NCBI GenBank assembly: GCA_963662765.2
Contig: CAXXUP010000004.1
Coordinates: 62,001-126,000, forward strand
Direction of reading: 5' to 3'
From: DATMXT01 sp963662765
GTDB taxonomy: Bacteria; Bacillota; Clostridia; Oscillospirales; Feifaniaceae
DNA length: 64,000 nt
This document shows, piece by piece, positions 33,976-41,867 of the stretch (position 1 is the first letter of the stretch; each line of letters begins with the position of its first letter). The position numbers and the translations under genes are program-made. The notes beneath the pieces were generated by a model. It did not search any database. It was not told the DNA's origin and saw only the letters and a program-made list of their open reading frames with translations.

Positions 33976-34470
33976 TTACTTTTTCTCGAACTTCAGTTTG
34001 CAGGTGGGGCAGCCGGCGGCGATGGTGTCGGTCAATGTAAACTCAAGGCCGTTGGCGGCTGCGATGTTGCGGTCGCCATCCATAGCCATGTCGCAGAGCA
34101 GTGCAATGGTCTCATCGTCGAAACCGAGTGCCTGCCAAGCCGTCACTAAGGGGCAGAAGTGGAAGTCGATCGAAAGGGTGTCACCCTCAGCGGTGGGGAC
34201 CATCTCAAAGGTTTTCATGCCGAGCGGAGTAAGGAAGGCGTCGGTGAAGGAGCAGACGCACTCGCTGCCGCCCCGCTTCTCTTTGAAGCCGGCGCCGTGA
34301 ATCTGGCCGGTACGGGCGATGGCGCGACGGGTGATGCCCTCGGCGTCTACGCCGGCCTTGCGCATCTCATCGAACATAAGTGCCATCCACATGGCGCGGT
34401 GGCCGATTGCCCCGCGGCGGATATCGACTTTTTCTTCACTCACGGTGGGTTTGTTTGTGATGTTGGACAT
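33976..34470 (-). CDS. L-2-amino-thiazoline-4-carboxylic acid hydrolase-like protein
   Basis: A 164-residue single-domain protein. VDIRRGAIGHRAMWMALMFDEMRKAG at the N-terminus (read in pieces), FHFCPLVTAWQALGF, LCDMAMDGDRN and the C-terminal AAGCPTCKLKFEKK follow the ATC-hydrolase family. In Pseudomonas the enzyme opens thiazoline rings towards cysteine; in Clostridia the substrate is untested. Conserved Cys and His residues (HFCP, GCPTC) may bind metal. It has its own sigma-A promoter and an AGGAGG site. Confidence 0.8.
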   Translation of the reverse strand: MSNITNKPTVSEEKVDIRRGAIGHRAMWMALMFDEMRKAGVDAEGITRRAIARTGQIHGAGFKEKRGGSECVCSFTDAFLTPLGMKTFEMVPTAEGDTLSIDFHFCPLVTAWQALGFDDETIALLCDMAMDGDRNIAAANGLEFTLTDTIAAGCPTCKLKFEKK

Positions 34471-34510
34471 AAAAATACCTCCTGCTTGTTATTTGGGAAC
34501 ATAATAAGCT

Positions 34511-34539
34511 ATTATACCTCATAGAGACCTCAGTGTCCA
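34511..34539 (-). promoter_or_regulatory. Sigma-A promoter of the ATC-hydrolase-like gene
   Basis: On the minus strand TGGACA, 17 bp, TATAAT. Confidence 0.75.
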
Positions 34540-34552
34540 TAGATATCCGCCT

Positions 34553-35227
34553 CTATAATGCCAAGAGTTCCTTTTCCATCTCGGCAAAAGTCATCGTGCG
34601 GTAGCCGTCTCCCACGGGTTCCCCCTCAAGGCAGTCGGTCACCAAAATGGCACCCATGCCAAGGCGCGCCGCCGCCATGTCCTCGACGGGGCTGTTGCCC
34701 ACCATGATGCAGTGAGCGGGGTCGCGGTCCCGCAAGATGTCCTTAAAGTAGCCCGCGGCCGGCTTACAGTAACGGCTGTTCGCGTAGTCCGTAATTTGCT
34801 CAAAGTCCTCCGGTACAAGCCCGATCCAGGCAAGCCTAGTTTTGACGGCGACGGCCGGGAAAACCGGATTGGTGGCGAGGATGAGCGTAAGCCCTTTTTG
34901 TTTCAAAGCCCGGATGAAGGGGCCTCGGTCGACGGTTTCGACGAGCACGCCCCGCACGTCGTCAAACTCTTTTGCGTAGAAGTCGTCGAGAATCTCCTCA
35001 AGTTGTGGCCGGCCGAAAACCGACCAGAACGCCTCGCGGTTGGTGCGGCTGCCGTCGTTTTCATACATCGCCTTTGTGCCGGCCCAAATGCTCTGTATCA
35101 CTTCGTCTTTGTCGTACCCAAACGGGCAGATTCGCCTGCAGAGTGCTCCAAAATATGTTTTAATAAAGGGGTCCTGAATGATGGGCAGCAATGTGCCGTC
35201 CAGATCGAAAAGTATGGTGTCAACCAT
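34553..35227 (-). CDS. HAD-family hydrolase
   Basis: A 224-residue haloacid-dehalogenase-type phosphatase. The nucleophile motif is FDLDGTLLP (Asp 8 and 10), the Ser/Thr motif lies in LILATNP, the Lys in RYCKPAAGYF and the acidic motif in VGNSPVEDMAAA. The helical cap sits between motifs I and II. The RBS is AAGGAGTG. Its start faces the divergent tocopherol-cyclase-like gene. The substrate, probably a small phosphorylated metabolite, is unknown. Confidence 0.9.
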   Translation of the reverse strand: MVDTILFDLDGTLLPIIQDPFIKTYFGALCRRICPFGYDKDEVIQSIWAGTKAMYENDGSRTNREAFWSVFGRPQLEEILDDFYAKEFDDVRGVLVETVDRGPFIRALKQKGLTLILATNPVFPAVAVKTRLAWIGLVPEDFEQITDYANSRYCKPAAGYFKDILRDRDPAHCIMVGNSPVEDMAAARLGMGAILVTDCLEGEPVGDGYRTMTFAEMEKELLAL

Positions 35228-35283
35228 TTTATCACTCCTTATGAGGAAGAGTATAGCAGGTTTTGGCTGTACATACTACCACC

Positions 35284-36090
35284 ATGAATAAGTGGTTTGA
35301 GGGACTATATTTTAAACAGCAGACTAAAGACGGTGTCATAGCGGTCATCGCCGCGCTGCACGGAAGCTCCTCCTCCGTGCAGATTGTGACACCGCAGGGA
35401 ACAGTGCGCGAAGAATACCCCACCGGGTGCAGGGCGGTCGGCGGCTACCGCATCGGACATAGCCTCTTTTCGCCCTCAGGTCTTGCCGTCGACACACCGC
35501 ACTGCCACGGCACTGTCCTATTCCGGGGGCTTACGCCGCCGCGGTATGACATCATGGGCCCTTTTGCGGCGGTTCCCTTTATGGAGTGCCGGCATAAAGT
35601 AGTCAGCCTTCGGCATCAGACATCCGGCAGTCTGACGGTGGAGGATGTGAAGTATGATTTTACCGGGGGGACGGGGTACATCGAGGGGGACCGCGGACGT
35701 TCCTTTCCGCGCCGATACCTCTGGACCCAGTGCCTTTTTGAAGAGGGCTCGCTCATGTTGTCGGTGGCCGATATTCCGATGGGGCCCACCGTCTTTACCG
35801 GCGTCGTCGGCTTTGTCTACATAGGGGGACGCGAAATCCGCCTTGCGACCTATCTCGGGGCAAAGGCACAGACAGCGGGAGGCACTGCTTTGATCCGACA
35901 GGGGGAGCTGACATTCACGGCCGAGATGCTGAGCAAGCCGGACGGGGCACTTTTTGCCCCCGTGGAGGGAGAAATGGTACGCACCATCCACGAGGCGCCG
36001 GCCTGCGCCGCCCGGTACCAGTTGCGCCAGGGCGGCAAAACGCTGCTCTATCTTGAAACTGACAAGGCTTCCTTTGAGTACGAATACTAA
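35284..36090 (+). CDS. Tocopherol-cyclase-like family protein
   Basis: A 268-residue soluble beta-rich protein. MNKWFEGLYFKQQ at the N-terminus, GTGYIEGDRGRSFPRRYLWTQC in the middle (read as YIEGDRGRSFP and YLWTQC), SVADIPMGPTVFTG and EIRLATYLGAK match the bacterial tocopherol-cyclase-like family (PF14249). In plants VTE1 closes the chromanol ring; bacteria such as this make no tocopherol, so the role is unknown. ATG 35284 is the homology-supported start but has no ribosome binding site; TTG 35263 (after AGCAGG) would add seven residues. Confidence 0.78.
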   Translation: MNKWFEGLYFKQQTKDGVIAVIAALHGSSSSVQIVTPQGTVREEYPTGCRAVGGYRIGHSLFSPSGLAVDTPHCHGTVLFRGLTPPRYDIMGPFAAVPFMECRHKVVSLRHQTSGSLTVEDVKYDFTGGTGYIEGDRGRSFPRRYLWTQCLFEEGSLMLSVADIPMGPTVFTGVVGFVYIGGREIRLATYLGAKAQTAGGTALIRQGELTFTAEMLSKPDGALFAPVEGEMVRTIHEAPACAARYQLRQGGKTLLYLETDKASFEYEY

Positions 36091-36177
36091 AGCCCTCTTT
36101 TTTTCGCGCAAATTCGTGTTATACTGATATTGCTATACACGACCGCGCACAAAAAAACCGGAGAGAGGGGAGAGACT

Positions 36178-36663
36178 TTGACCGACGAAGAGTTCATGAC
36201 GCTTGCCATTGAGGAAGCGAAGTCCGCCCCGGAAGGCGAAGTGCCGGTGGGGGCGCTCGTTGTGCGGGAGGGCAGGGTTGTCGCACGGGGACACAATTTA
36301 CGGGAGAGCACGAAGGATGCGACGGCCCACGCCGAAATCGTTGCCATCCGGGCTGCCTGCGTGGCGCTTTCGGGCTGGAACCTCACGGGCTGTACGCTCT
36401 ACGTCACATTGGAGCCCTGCCCCATGTGCGCCGGCGCCATTCGGCAGGCCCACATCAGCCGTGTCGTCTTCGGGGCATACGACCCCAAGGGCGGGGCGGC
36501 GGGATCGGTCTGCGACATCTTTGCAATGCCATTTCCGGGGCGGCAGACCGTCAAGGGAGGCGTGCTGACGCAGCCTTGCGGAGCGCTGCTGCACCGTTTT
36601 TTTACCGATACGGTGCGGGAGAGCGAAAAAAACCCTTGCAATTGGGAAAGCCCCGTTGTATAA
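36178..36663 (+). CDS. tadA: tRNA-specific adenosine deaminase
   Basis: A 161-residue zinc deaminase that converts A34 to inosine in tRNA-Arg(ACG). Zinc ligands and catalytic Glu lie in AHAEIVAIRAA (His 51, Glu 53) and LEPCPMCAGAI (Cys 81, Cys 84). TTG 36178 follows GAGAGGGGAGA. RVVFGAYDPKGGAAGS and the C-terminal helix are typical. The promoter of rpsT is embedded in the 3' end of this gene. Confidence 0.93.
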   Translation: MTDEEFMTLAIEEAKSAPEGEVPVGALVVREGRVVARGHNLRESTKDATAHAEIVAIRAACVALSGWNLTGCTLYVTLEPCPMCAGAIRQAHISRVVFGAYDPKGGAAGSVCDIFAMPFPGRQTVKGGVLTQPCGALLHRFFTDTVRESEKNPCNWESPVV

Positions 36664-36664
36664 T
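36636..36664 (+). promoter_or_regulatory. Strong sigma-A promoter of rpsT
   Basis: TTGCAA, 17 bp, perfect TATAAT, overlapping the last codons of tadA. Confidence 0.85.
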
Positions 36665-36704
36665 AGCGTGTATCTGACAGCGAACATCGAGGGAGGTGAA
36701 CCAC

Positions 36705-36962
36705 GTGCCGAATATCAAATCCGCAAAAAAGCGCGTCCTTGTGCAGGCCAAGAAGTCTCTGAACAACCAGAGCATCAAGAACGCAATGCGCACTGAGCTG
36801 AAGAAGTTTGACGCAGCGGTCGTGTCGGAAGACGAGGCTGTCCGCAAGCAGGCTCTCTCCGCAGCGACAAAGTGCCTCGATCAGGCTGCCGCCAAGGGGA
36901 TTATACACAAGAATAAAGTCGCCCGCAAGAAGAGCCAAATGGCAAAAAAAGCGGCGATATAA
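36705..36962 (+). CDS. rpsT: 30S ribosomal protein S20
   Basis: An 85-residue Lys/Ala-rich protein that binds 16S rRNA (PNIKSAKKRVLVQAKKS at the N-terminus and the final IHKNKVARKKSQMAKK). GTG 36705 is preferred, as GGGAGGTGA lies 6 nt upstream. It is directly followed by its own terminator, and gpr follows, the same rpsT-gpr synteny as in Bacillus. Confidence 0.97.
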   Translation: MPNIKSAKKRVLVQAKKSLNNQSIKNAMRTELKKFDAAVVSEDEAVRKQALSAATKCLDQAAAKGIIHKNKVARKKSQMAKKAAI

Positions 36963-36963
36963 T

Positions 36964-36995
36964 AACAAAAAAGCGGGGTTACCGCTTTTTTTGTT
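36964..36995 (+). terminator. Terminator of rpsT
   Basis: AACAAAAAAGCGG, loop GGTTA, CCGCTTTTTTTGTT. Confidence 0.88.
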
Positions 36996-37022
36996 ATCCT
37001 TTTATTGTTTGCCCTATATATG

Positions 37023-37049
37023 AAGCGGCCGCCGGCCGCTTTATTTTTT
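37023..37049 (+). terminator. Second hairpin with U tract before gpr
   Basis: AAGCGGC, loop CGCCG, GCCGCTT, followed by TATTTTTTTT. The 13-nt sequence GCGGCCGCCGGCC within it recurs at 37079-37091 just before gpr. Confidence 0.65.
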
Positions 37050-37114
37050 TTGCACAAGCAGGGGACAGGTTTTTTTTGGCGGCCGCCGGCCTATACTACG
37101 CTGGGGTGATTATT

Positions 37115-38002
37115 TTGCAGTATATTCCGCAGACCGACCTTGCGCTCGAGGCAAGGGAGCTTGCGACGGCTAACAATGGCGAGCTGTCGGGCGTGACGGC
37201 GGAGACCCGCCAATGCGCCGGCGCCGCCATCACAGAGCTGAACATCATCGACGCCGCCGGCGAAAAGGCCATGAACCGCCCACAGGGACGGTATTACACG
37301 GTGGAGCTGAAGGAGCCGCCGCAGGAAAGCGATGATAACTTTGAAGAGGTAGTCGCCATGATCGGAGACGTGATCACCGGGCTCATTCCAAAGGGTGATA
37401 TCATGGTGGCGGGGCTCGGAAACCTCGGGGTCACGCCGGACGCTCTCGGACCCAAAGCCGCCGCCCGGGTGTTAGTTACCCGGCACATCACGGCGGCCGG
37501 TGGCCCCGGCGCCGACTTGTTTCGGCCGGTCACGGTCGTACAGCCGGGAGTTTTGGGGCAGACCGGGGTCGAATCGGCCGAGGTGGTGGGCGGAGTGGCA
37601 AAGTCGGTGCGGCCGGCCGCCATCATCGCCATTGATGCCTTGGCCGCCCGCCGGCTTGACCGGCTTGGGTGCACGGTGCAGATCACTGATACCGGCATTC
37701 AGCCGGGAGCAGGAATCGGAAATCACCGGCAGGAGTTGACACAGGAGACGCTGGGAATGCCGGTTATCGGGGTCGGGGTGCCGACCGTCATCTCGGCCGC
37801 CACACTGATCGGAGACGCTGTCGCGGAGCTGACTGAGGAGCCCTCGTCGACCCCGCCGCTTGCCCAATACGCCGACCTCTTTGTCACGCCACGCGACATC
37901 GATACCATCATCGACCGCATGTCGGCGCTCATCGGCTTTGCCATCAACCACGCGCTGCAAAAGGACCTTTCGGTCAAGGACATGCGTTATTACGGTTGCT
38001 GA
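37115..38002 (+). CDS. gpr: GPR germination protease
   Basis: A 295-residue aspartic-type spore protease that degrades small acid-soluble proteins at germination. It is made as a zymogen; the N-terminal propeptide ends near TDLALEARELA, the region where the enzyme matures itself. Further family segments are VAGLGNLGVTPDALGPKAA, VTRHI, PGVLGQTGVESAEVV and the C-terminal VTPRDIDTIIDRMS. The likely start is TTG 37115 with GGGGTGA before it. TATACTA at 37092 resembles a sigma-G -10 element; the -35 is weak. It shows that the organism forms endospores. Confidence 0.93.
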   Translation: MQYIPQTDLALEARELATANNGELSGVTAETRQCAGAAITELNIIDAAGEKAMNRPQGRYYTVELKEPPQESDDNFEEVVAMIGDVITGLIPKGDIMVAGLGNLGVTPDALGPKAAARVLVTRHITAAGGPGADLFRPVTVVQPGVLGQTGVESAEVVGGVAKSVRPAAIIAIDALAARRLDRLGCTVQITDTGIQPGAGIGNHRQELTQETLGMPVIGVGVPTVISAATLIGDAVAELTEEPSSTPPLAQYADLFVTPRDIDTIIDRMSALIGFAINHALQKDLSVKDMRYYGC

Positions 38003-38064
38003 TTAAAGGCGGCAGGCGAACGGCGACGGGGCTGGAAAAATGTGCTGGAGCCGCCATTATTTGG

Positions 38065-38093
38065 TTGACAAAACCCCGCATCGGTGGTAGAAT
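38065..38093 (+). promoter_or_regulatory. Sigma-A promoter of the GNAT gene at 38121
   Basis: A perfect TTGACA, 17 bp, TAGAAT. Confidence 0.75.
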
Positions 38094-38120
38094 CCACAGA
38101 AAATTATAGAAGGTGATTTT

Positions 38121-38627
38121 GTGGACTTTATCATCCGCCCCGTGCGGCTGTCGGACGCCGCCGACCTCGCCGAAATGCGGCGCATGCCGGGTGTATTTGA
38201 GACAACGCTGGGGCATCCGGCCTCCCGCGTTGAGCAGAGCGAGAAATTCGTGGCAGGCATGGGGGAAAACAATTTCGAGTTTGTTGCCGAAGTGCAGGGG
38301 AAGGTCATCGGGATGGCGGGAATCACCGTCTTTTCCGGGGCGCGGCTGCGACACTCCGCGGGATTTGGCATCATGGTGCACCGCGAGTGGCAAAACAAAG
38401 GGGTCGGCACCGCCCTCATGAAGGCTATTTTGGATATGGCCGACAACTGGCTCATGCTGGAGCGGGTCGAGCTCGGGGTCTTTGCCGACAACGAGGGGGC
38501 CATTCGGCTCTACGAGCGGATGGGCTTTGTCGTCGAGGGCAAAAAGCGTCACGCCGCCATTAAAAACGGAGAGTATGCAGACGAGATCATCATGGCGAGG
38601 CTGCTCAGCGAGCAAAAGAAATCATAA
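38121..38627 (+). CDS. GNAT-family N-acetyltransferase
   Basis: A 168-residue acetyltransferase in the polyamine/RimJ-like branch: IRPVRLSDAADLAEMRRMPGV, FGIMVHREWQNKGVGTALMKAI (acetyl-CoA loop QNKGVG) and ELGVFADNEGAIRLYERMGFVVEG. The GTG start follows GAAGGTGAT. A single gene with a good promoter and a shared terminator; the substrate is unknown. Confidence 0.9.
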   Translation: MDFIIRPVRLSDAADLAEMRRMPGVFETTLGHPASRVEQSEKFVAGMGENNFEFVAEVQGKVIGMAGITVFSGARLRHSAGFGIMVHREWQNKGVGTALMKAILDMADNWLMLERVELGVFADNEGAIRLYERMGFVVEGKKRHAAIKNGEYADEIIMARLLSEQKKS

Positions 38628-38630
38628 ATG

Positions 38631-38668
38631 AAAAACGGCCACCGCATTTTATGCGGCGGCCGTTTTTT
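38631..38668. terminator. Bidirectional terminator
   Basis: A5, ACGGCC plus CCGCAT, loop TTT, ATGCGG plus GGCCGT, T6, with one A/C mismatch. It lies between convergent genes. Confidence 0.85.
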
Positions 38669-38682
38669 ATCTAGAATTTTAT

Positions 38683-40755
38683 TTACTTTCCGCCCATGTA
38701 GGCGTAGAGGATAAAACCGGCCTCAGCGCGCAGTGCCGGGCGGTTTGCTGCAAACTTGCCGTCGGTTCCGCCCTTGACAAGGCCGAGGCCCCGGGCAATG
38801 GCGGCGTAGCCTACATAGGCTTGCGGAATTTCATCGGAAAAGCCTGGGTTCCAGATGCCGACAAGCTCGGCTGACTTCTGGTAGCCGGCGGCCCTCAGCA
38901 GGCAGCGGATGAGGTCACCGCGGGTCACGACCGAGTCCGGAGCACGCTCGGCCGCCGTCAAGAAGCCATAGCTTTGCGCGAAGCTGTATATGTCGTCGTC
39001 GGTCTTGGGGGTCCAGCCGACAGCCGAGGCGAAGAGCTGCAGCATGTCGCGCTGGGTCAACGCCTCATAGGGGCGCAGTTTTCCACCAGTAAATCCGACA
39101 CCGTACTCGGCTAAAAGTGAAAGCTGCGGGAAGCCCTCGGCGTCGTCGTATGTGATGGGAGACTCCTCGGCGACGGGGCTGAAGAGTACCTCGCCGGTCT
39201 TGGCCACGACCCCCAGAGGGGACTGCTCAGCATCCAGCCGGTAGCCCAGCAGCATCTCGTAGAGATAGGTGTAGCCGTAGTCGATATATGGCTTGAATTC
39301 AGAGGCGGTGGGGTCGAGGTACTTCGGAATGTCGATATACTGGAGTTTTGCCTCAAAGGCCGCGGCATAGGCGGAGTGAGCCTGTGCCTGCGAAATGAGG
39401 TTTTCGGCCTTTTCGAATTTGACCGTATCATCGAAGCTATAATAGAAGCCGGAAATGCTTCCGTCGACGGGGTCAATGTCGACCGAGAACTTATTGGCGG
39501 GGTAGAAGTAACCCTGTTCTTTCTGGGCATAGACGTAGCTGAGGGCGTCGCCGCTGTAGAGTGTGGTTTTGGCAAAGTCGGCAGCAAAGAGCCTTGCAAG
39601 GAATGCCTCGGCGGTGCTTTTGGCCTTGACGGCGCTGTATTCCGGGACTTTGTCATCCTCATAGGAGCGGGAGGAATAGAGGCTCATCAGATCACCCGTC
39701 ATGGCGTCGACCGTGACGTATTTGCGGGCGACCACATCTTCGGTGCTGCCCTTCAAAGTGTACCGCAGGGTGGCGATCAGCTCGTCCTCCGAAGCAAAGT
39801 AGTAGTCGGTGCGGGAAAGGGTGTACTGCGACAGCCCGAGTTCGGGAATGGCCGCGAGCTTCTCGTCGAGGGCCGCACTGTCTAAGGCACCCTTCAGCTT
39901 TTCGACGCCGGCGATTTCGGTATCGGTTAGGCCGCCCCCTAAGCTGTCGGCTTTATCCTCGGCAGTCGGGGAGAGCGCCTTTTCGCCGCGGCCGTAATAG
40001 TCGTAGACGCCGTTATAAAGCTCGGTCAGGTCGATGAGCTTACCGGTGACGGCGTCGACAATATACTCATCGCCTGAGACAGGGATGTACCGCAGCACCG
40101 CAATGCCTTCGTCCCCCATGACGTATTCGAGCTTGAGAGCAAGTTTTTGGGCGAGTGTGGCGTGGGCCTGCGTGGCCGTGGTGGAAGCCACGGAAGCCGG
40201 CGGGTCAGTGAGGTACTTGTCGGCGGGATTTGTGCGGGAAAAGCTTGTGACGGTGCCGTCCTCGCCGACCGTGACCGACAGGCTCATGGAGGTCGGCAAT
40301 CCGTCGACACGGATGAAGCCGTAGCAGTAGTAGCTGCCAGAGTTTAATATGTTGCCGCTTGAGAGGGTGAGATCGGCCGATTCCCGCTCTCCCAGCAGCT
40401 TGTTCGCGTACGCTTTCGCAATGATCTCAGCCTGCCCCTTTGCAAGGGAGGGCAGGGAGGGCGCGTACCCGTAGGAGCGCGCTACATCGCCCGTACTGCG
40501 GTATAAGCTGTAGCTCAGCACGAGCCCCGCGTCGTCAAGCTCGGCCCACACCGACTCGTCGTCGGAAGACCAAGACAGCGACCAGGTGCGGGAGAGTCCC
40601 TCCCTCGGATAGCCGGAAAACTTGGTGTATTCGTCCTTGATGTCAAGCTGACTTTTGGCGAGCAGTGTAATGCGGCCAAGGTCGTCCTGCATTTCGGCGG
40701 CGCCGGCCGGAAGCATCAGGCAAAGTGTAAGCAATATGGCAATGAGACGTTTCAT
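38683..40755 (-). CDS. YcdB/YcdC-domain protein with C-terminal SLH region
   Basis: A 690-residue secreted protein: signal peptide (1-19), two PepSY-like YcdB/YcdC repeats (VDAVTGKLIDLTELYNGVYDYYGRG and VDAMTGDLMSLYSSRSY mark equivalent points), and from about residue 560 S-layer-homology motifs (GGKLRPYEALTQRDMLQLFASAVGW in pieces, VTRGDLIRCLLRAAGY, the final KFAANRPALRAEAGFIL). SLH repeats attach proteins to wall polymers. PepSY repeats are thought to restrain proteases. No catalytic site is seen. The RBS is GGAGG, and the gene stands alone on its strand. Confidence 0.85.
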   Translation of the reverse strand: MKRLIAILLTLCLMLPAGAAEMQDDLGRITLLAKSQLDIKDEYTKFSGYPREGLSRTWSLSWSSDDESVWAELDDAGLVLSYSLYRSTGDVARSYGYAPSLPSLAKGQAEIIAKAYANKLLGERESADLTLSSGNILNSGSYYCYGFIRVDGLPTSMSLSVTVGEDGTVTSFSRTNPADKYLTDPPASVASTTATQAHATLAQKLALKLEYVMGDEGIAVLRYIPVSGDEYIVDAVTGKLIDLTELYNGVYDYYGRGEKALSPTAEDKADSLGGGLTDTEIAGVEKLKGALDSAALDEKLAAIPELGLSQYTLSRTDYYFASEDELIATLRYTLKGSTEDVVARKYVTVDAMTGDLMSLYSSRSYEDDKVPEYSAVKAKSTAEAFLARLFAADFAKTTLYSGDALSYVYAQKEQGYFYPANKFSVDIDPVDGSISGFYYSFDDTVKFEKAENLISQAQAHSAYAAAFEAKLQYIDIPKYLDPTASEFKPYIDYGYTYLYEMLLGYRLDAEQSPLGVVAKTGEVLFSPVAEESPITYDDAEGFPQLSLLAEYGVGFTGGKLRPYEALTQRDMLQLFASAVGWTPKTDDDIYSFAQSYGFLTAAERAPDSVVTRGDLIRCLLRAAGYQKSAELVGIWNPGFSDEIPQAYVGYAAIARGLGLVKGGTDGKFAANRPALRAEAGFILYAYMGGK

Positions 40756-40819
40756 CAGGCATTCCTCCTTTGCGATATATGTCGCTGCGGCAGGTAAAAT
40801 GTTCCGGGTTATTGGTGGG

Positions 40820-41461
40820 TCAGAGCCAAATTGCAGGCGTTAGCGCCAGACGGCGAAATTCCTCCATAAACTGCGCCATGTGCCAGCCGTCGGCCGCCGC
40901 GTGGTGAATTTGCAGCGTCAGCGGCATAAAGTCACCGCATTTTCCCCAGGTGAGGATGGGAGCGAGATACCGGTCGCTGCCCGTAAGTCCGAGTGAAAAG
41001 GCGGTGTATCCTTCCCAGGGAAGAGCGGATATCGAAAAGCTGTCGGGCGGAGCGGGTTTGACTTCAAACCCCCGCAGAGGCATACAATTTGTTATGTCAG
41101 AGACACAGGCGGCGTAGAATTTTTTGAAGTCCGCATCGTACGGTGTAGATAGGTAGGAAAATGTGTGGTCATCCTCATGAAAAACCGGATAGGATGGCGA
41201 TACATGGTCCCATATGGCAAGGTCGCCGTCCTCGTCGTGGGTCAGCCGCAGGCAGTCGACGGAATTGACCGCCGTCATGGCGATATAAATTGTGACGGGA
41301 TAGAGCCGAAGCCCCTGCAGGTGGCAGTTATCCCGCACCGCGCGCATGTCGATTTCACAGGTGGTGCAGTGAAAACAGGGATTTTTCATATAGTGCCGAT
41401 AGTGTTCGACGCGAGGCCATGTGGAAAAATCTATTTTTTTGAAATTTGACATGGTGGTCAT
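40820..41461 (-). CDS. Chloramphenicol-acetyltransferase-like protein
   Basis: A 213-residue CAT-fold acyltransferase. The catalytic motif QIHHAAADGWH is intact, and ISALPWEGYTAFSLG and the N-terminal FKKIDFSTWPRVEHYRHY fit the type A family. Many such chromosomal proteins do not confer resistance, so activity on chloramphenicol is possible but unproven. The ATG at 41461 overlaps the stop of the decayed gene upstream (ATGA), so translation may be coupled to a non-functional frame. The RBS is AAAGGAAC. Confidence 0.82.
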   Translation of the reverse strand: MTTMSNFKKIDFSTWPRVEHYRHYMKNPCFHCTTCEIDMRAVRDNCHLQGLRLYPVTIYIAMTAVNSVDCLRLTHDEDGDLAIWDHVSPSYPVFHEDDHTFSYLSTPYDADFKKFYAACVSDITNCMPLRGFEVKPAPPDSFSISALPWEGYTAFSLGLTGSDRYLAPILTWGKCGDFMPLTLQIHHAAADGWHMAQFMEEFRRLALTPAIWL

Positions 41462-41757
41462 GCGTTCCTTTCATATGAGAATAGATCGGCGTCATACTGT
41501 TCCGCTGCGCGTGGCGTAGTTGTCAAAATAGCCTTGGATCCACACGATGGGGTGCCCTTGCTGCCGGTCAGATTGCACAGCGATGCGATGGGCGCGACGG
41601 CCTCGGTGGCGCTGACGATGTCAGGGTCGAAAAAAGGGATATTCACCAATTTTGCGCATTTTAGGACCGACCCCGGCACAATGGATACAAGGTCGTCTCC
41701 CTGCCGTATGATGGGGGCCCAAACACCCCGCACGACGGTTCCGACAGAGCTCTCTAT
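41458..41757 (-). pseudogene. N-terminal remnant of a coenzyme F420-0:L-glutamate-ligase-like gene
   Basis: The frame reads ESSVGTVVRGVWAPIIRQ, then GDDLVSIVPGSVLKCAKL and PDIVSATEAVAPIA, a clear match to the first 60 residues of the CofE-like ligase family. It then drifts into unrelated sequence and stops after about 100 residues, where the full family has over 200. GGAGG stands 9 nt before codon ATA at 41757, where homologues have their initiator, so the start ATG seems mutated to ATA; GTG 41733 could still open a shorter frame. It looks like a decayed or truncated gene whose frame now leads into the CAT-like gene. Confidence 0.6.
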
Positions 41758-41782
41758 GACAGATAACCTCCGATTATAATAC

Positions 41783-41815
41783 TTGCATTTATAGTGTCTC
41801 TATATTATACTATAG
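41783..41815 (+). promoter_or_regulatory. Promoter and LysR-type operator of the lysR gene
   Basis: TTGCAT, 17 bp, TATACT on the plus strand. The spacer contains TATAG-N5-CTATA (41790-41804), a T-N11-A LysR motif, and CTATA-N6-TATAG (41800-41815) overlaps it. A TATAAT facing left (41773-41778) could serve the minus-strand unit, so the regulator probably controls both directions. Confidence 0.6.
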
Positions 41816-41867
41816 TTAACAGTGGATTTGTATCGTTTATTACATTATCCGGATATAAGGGGGACTT

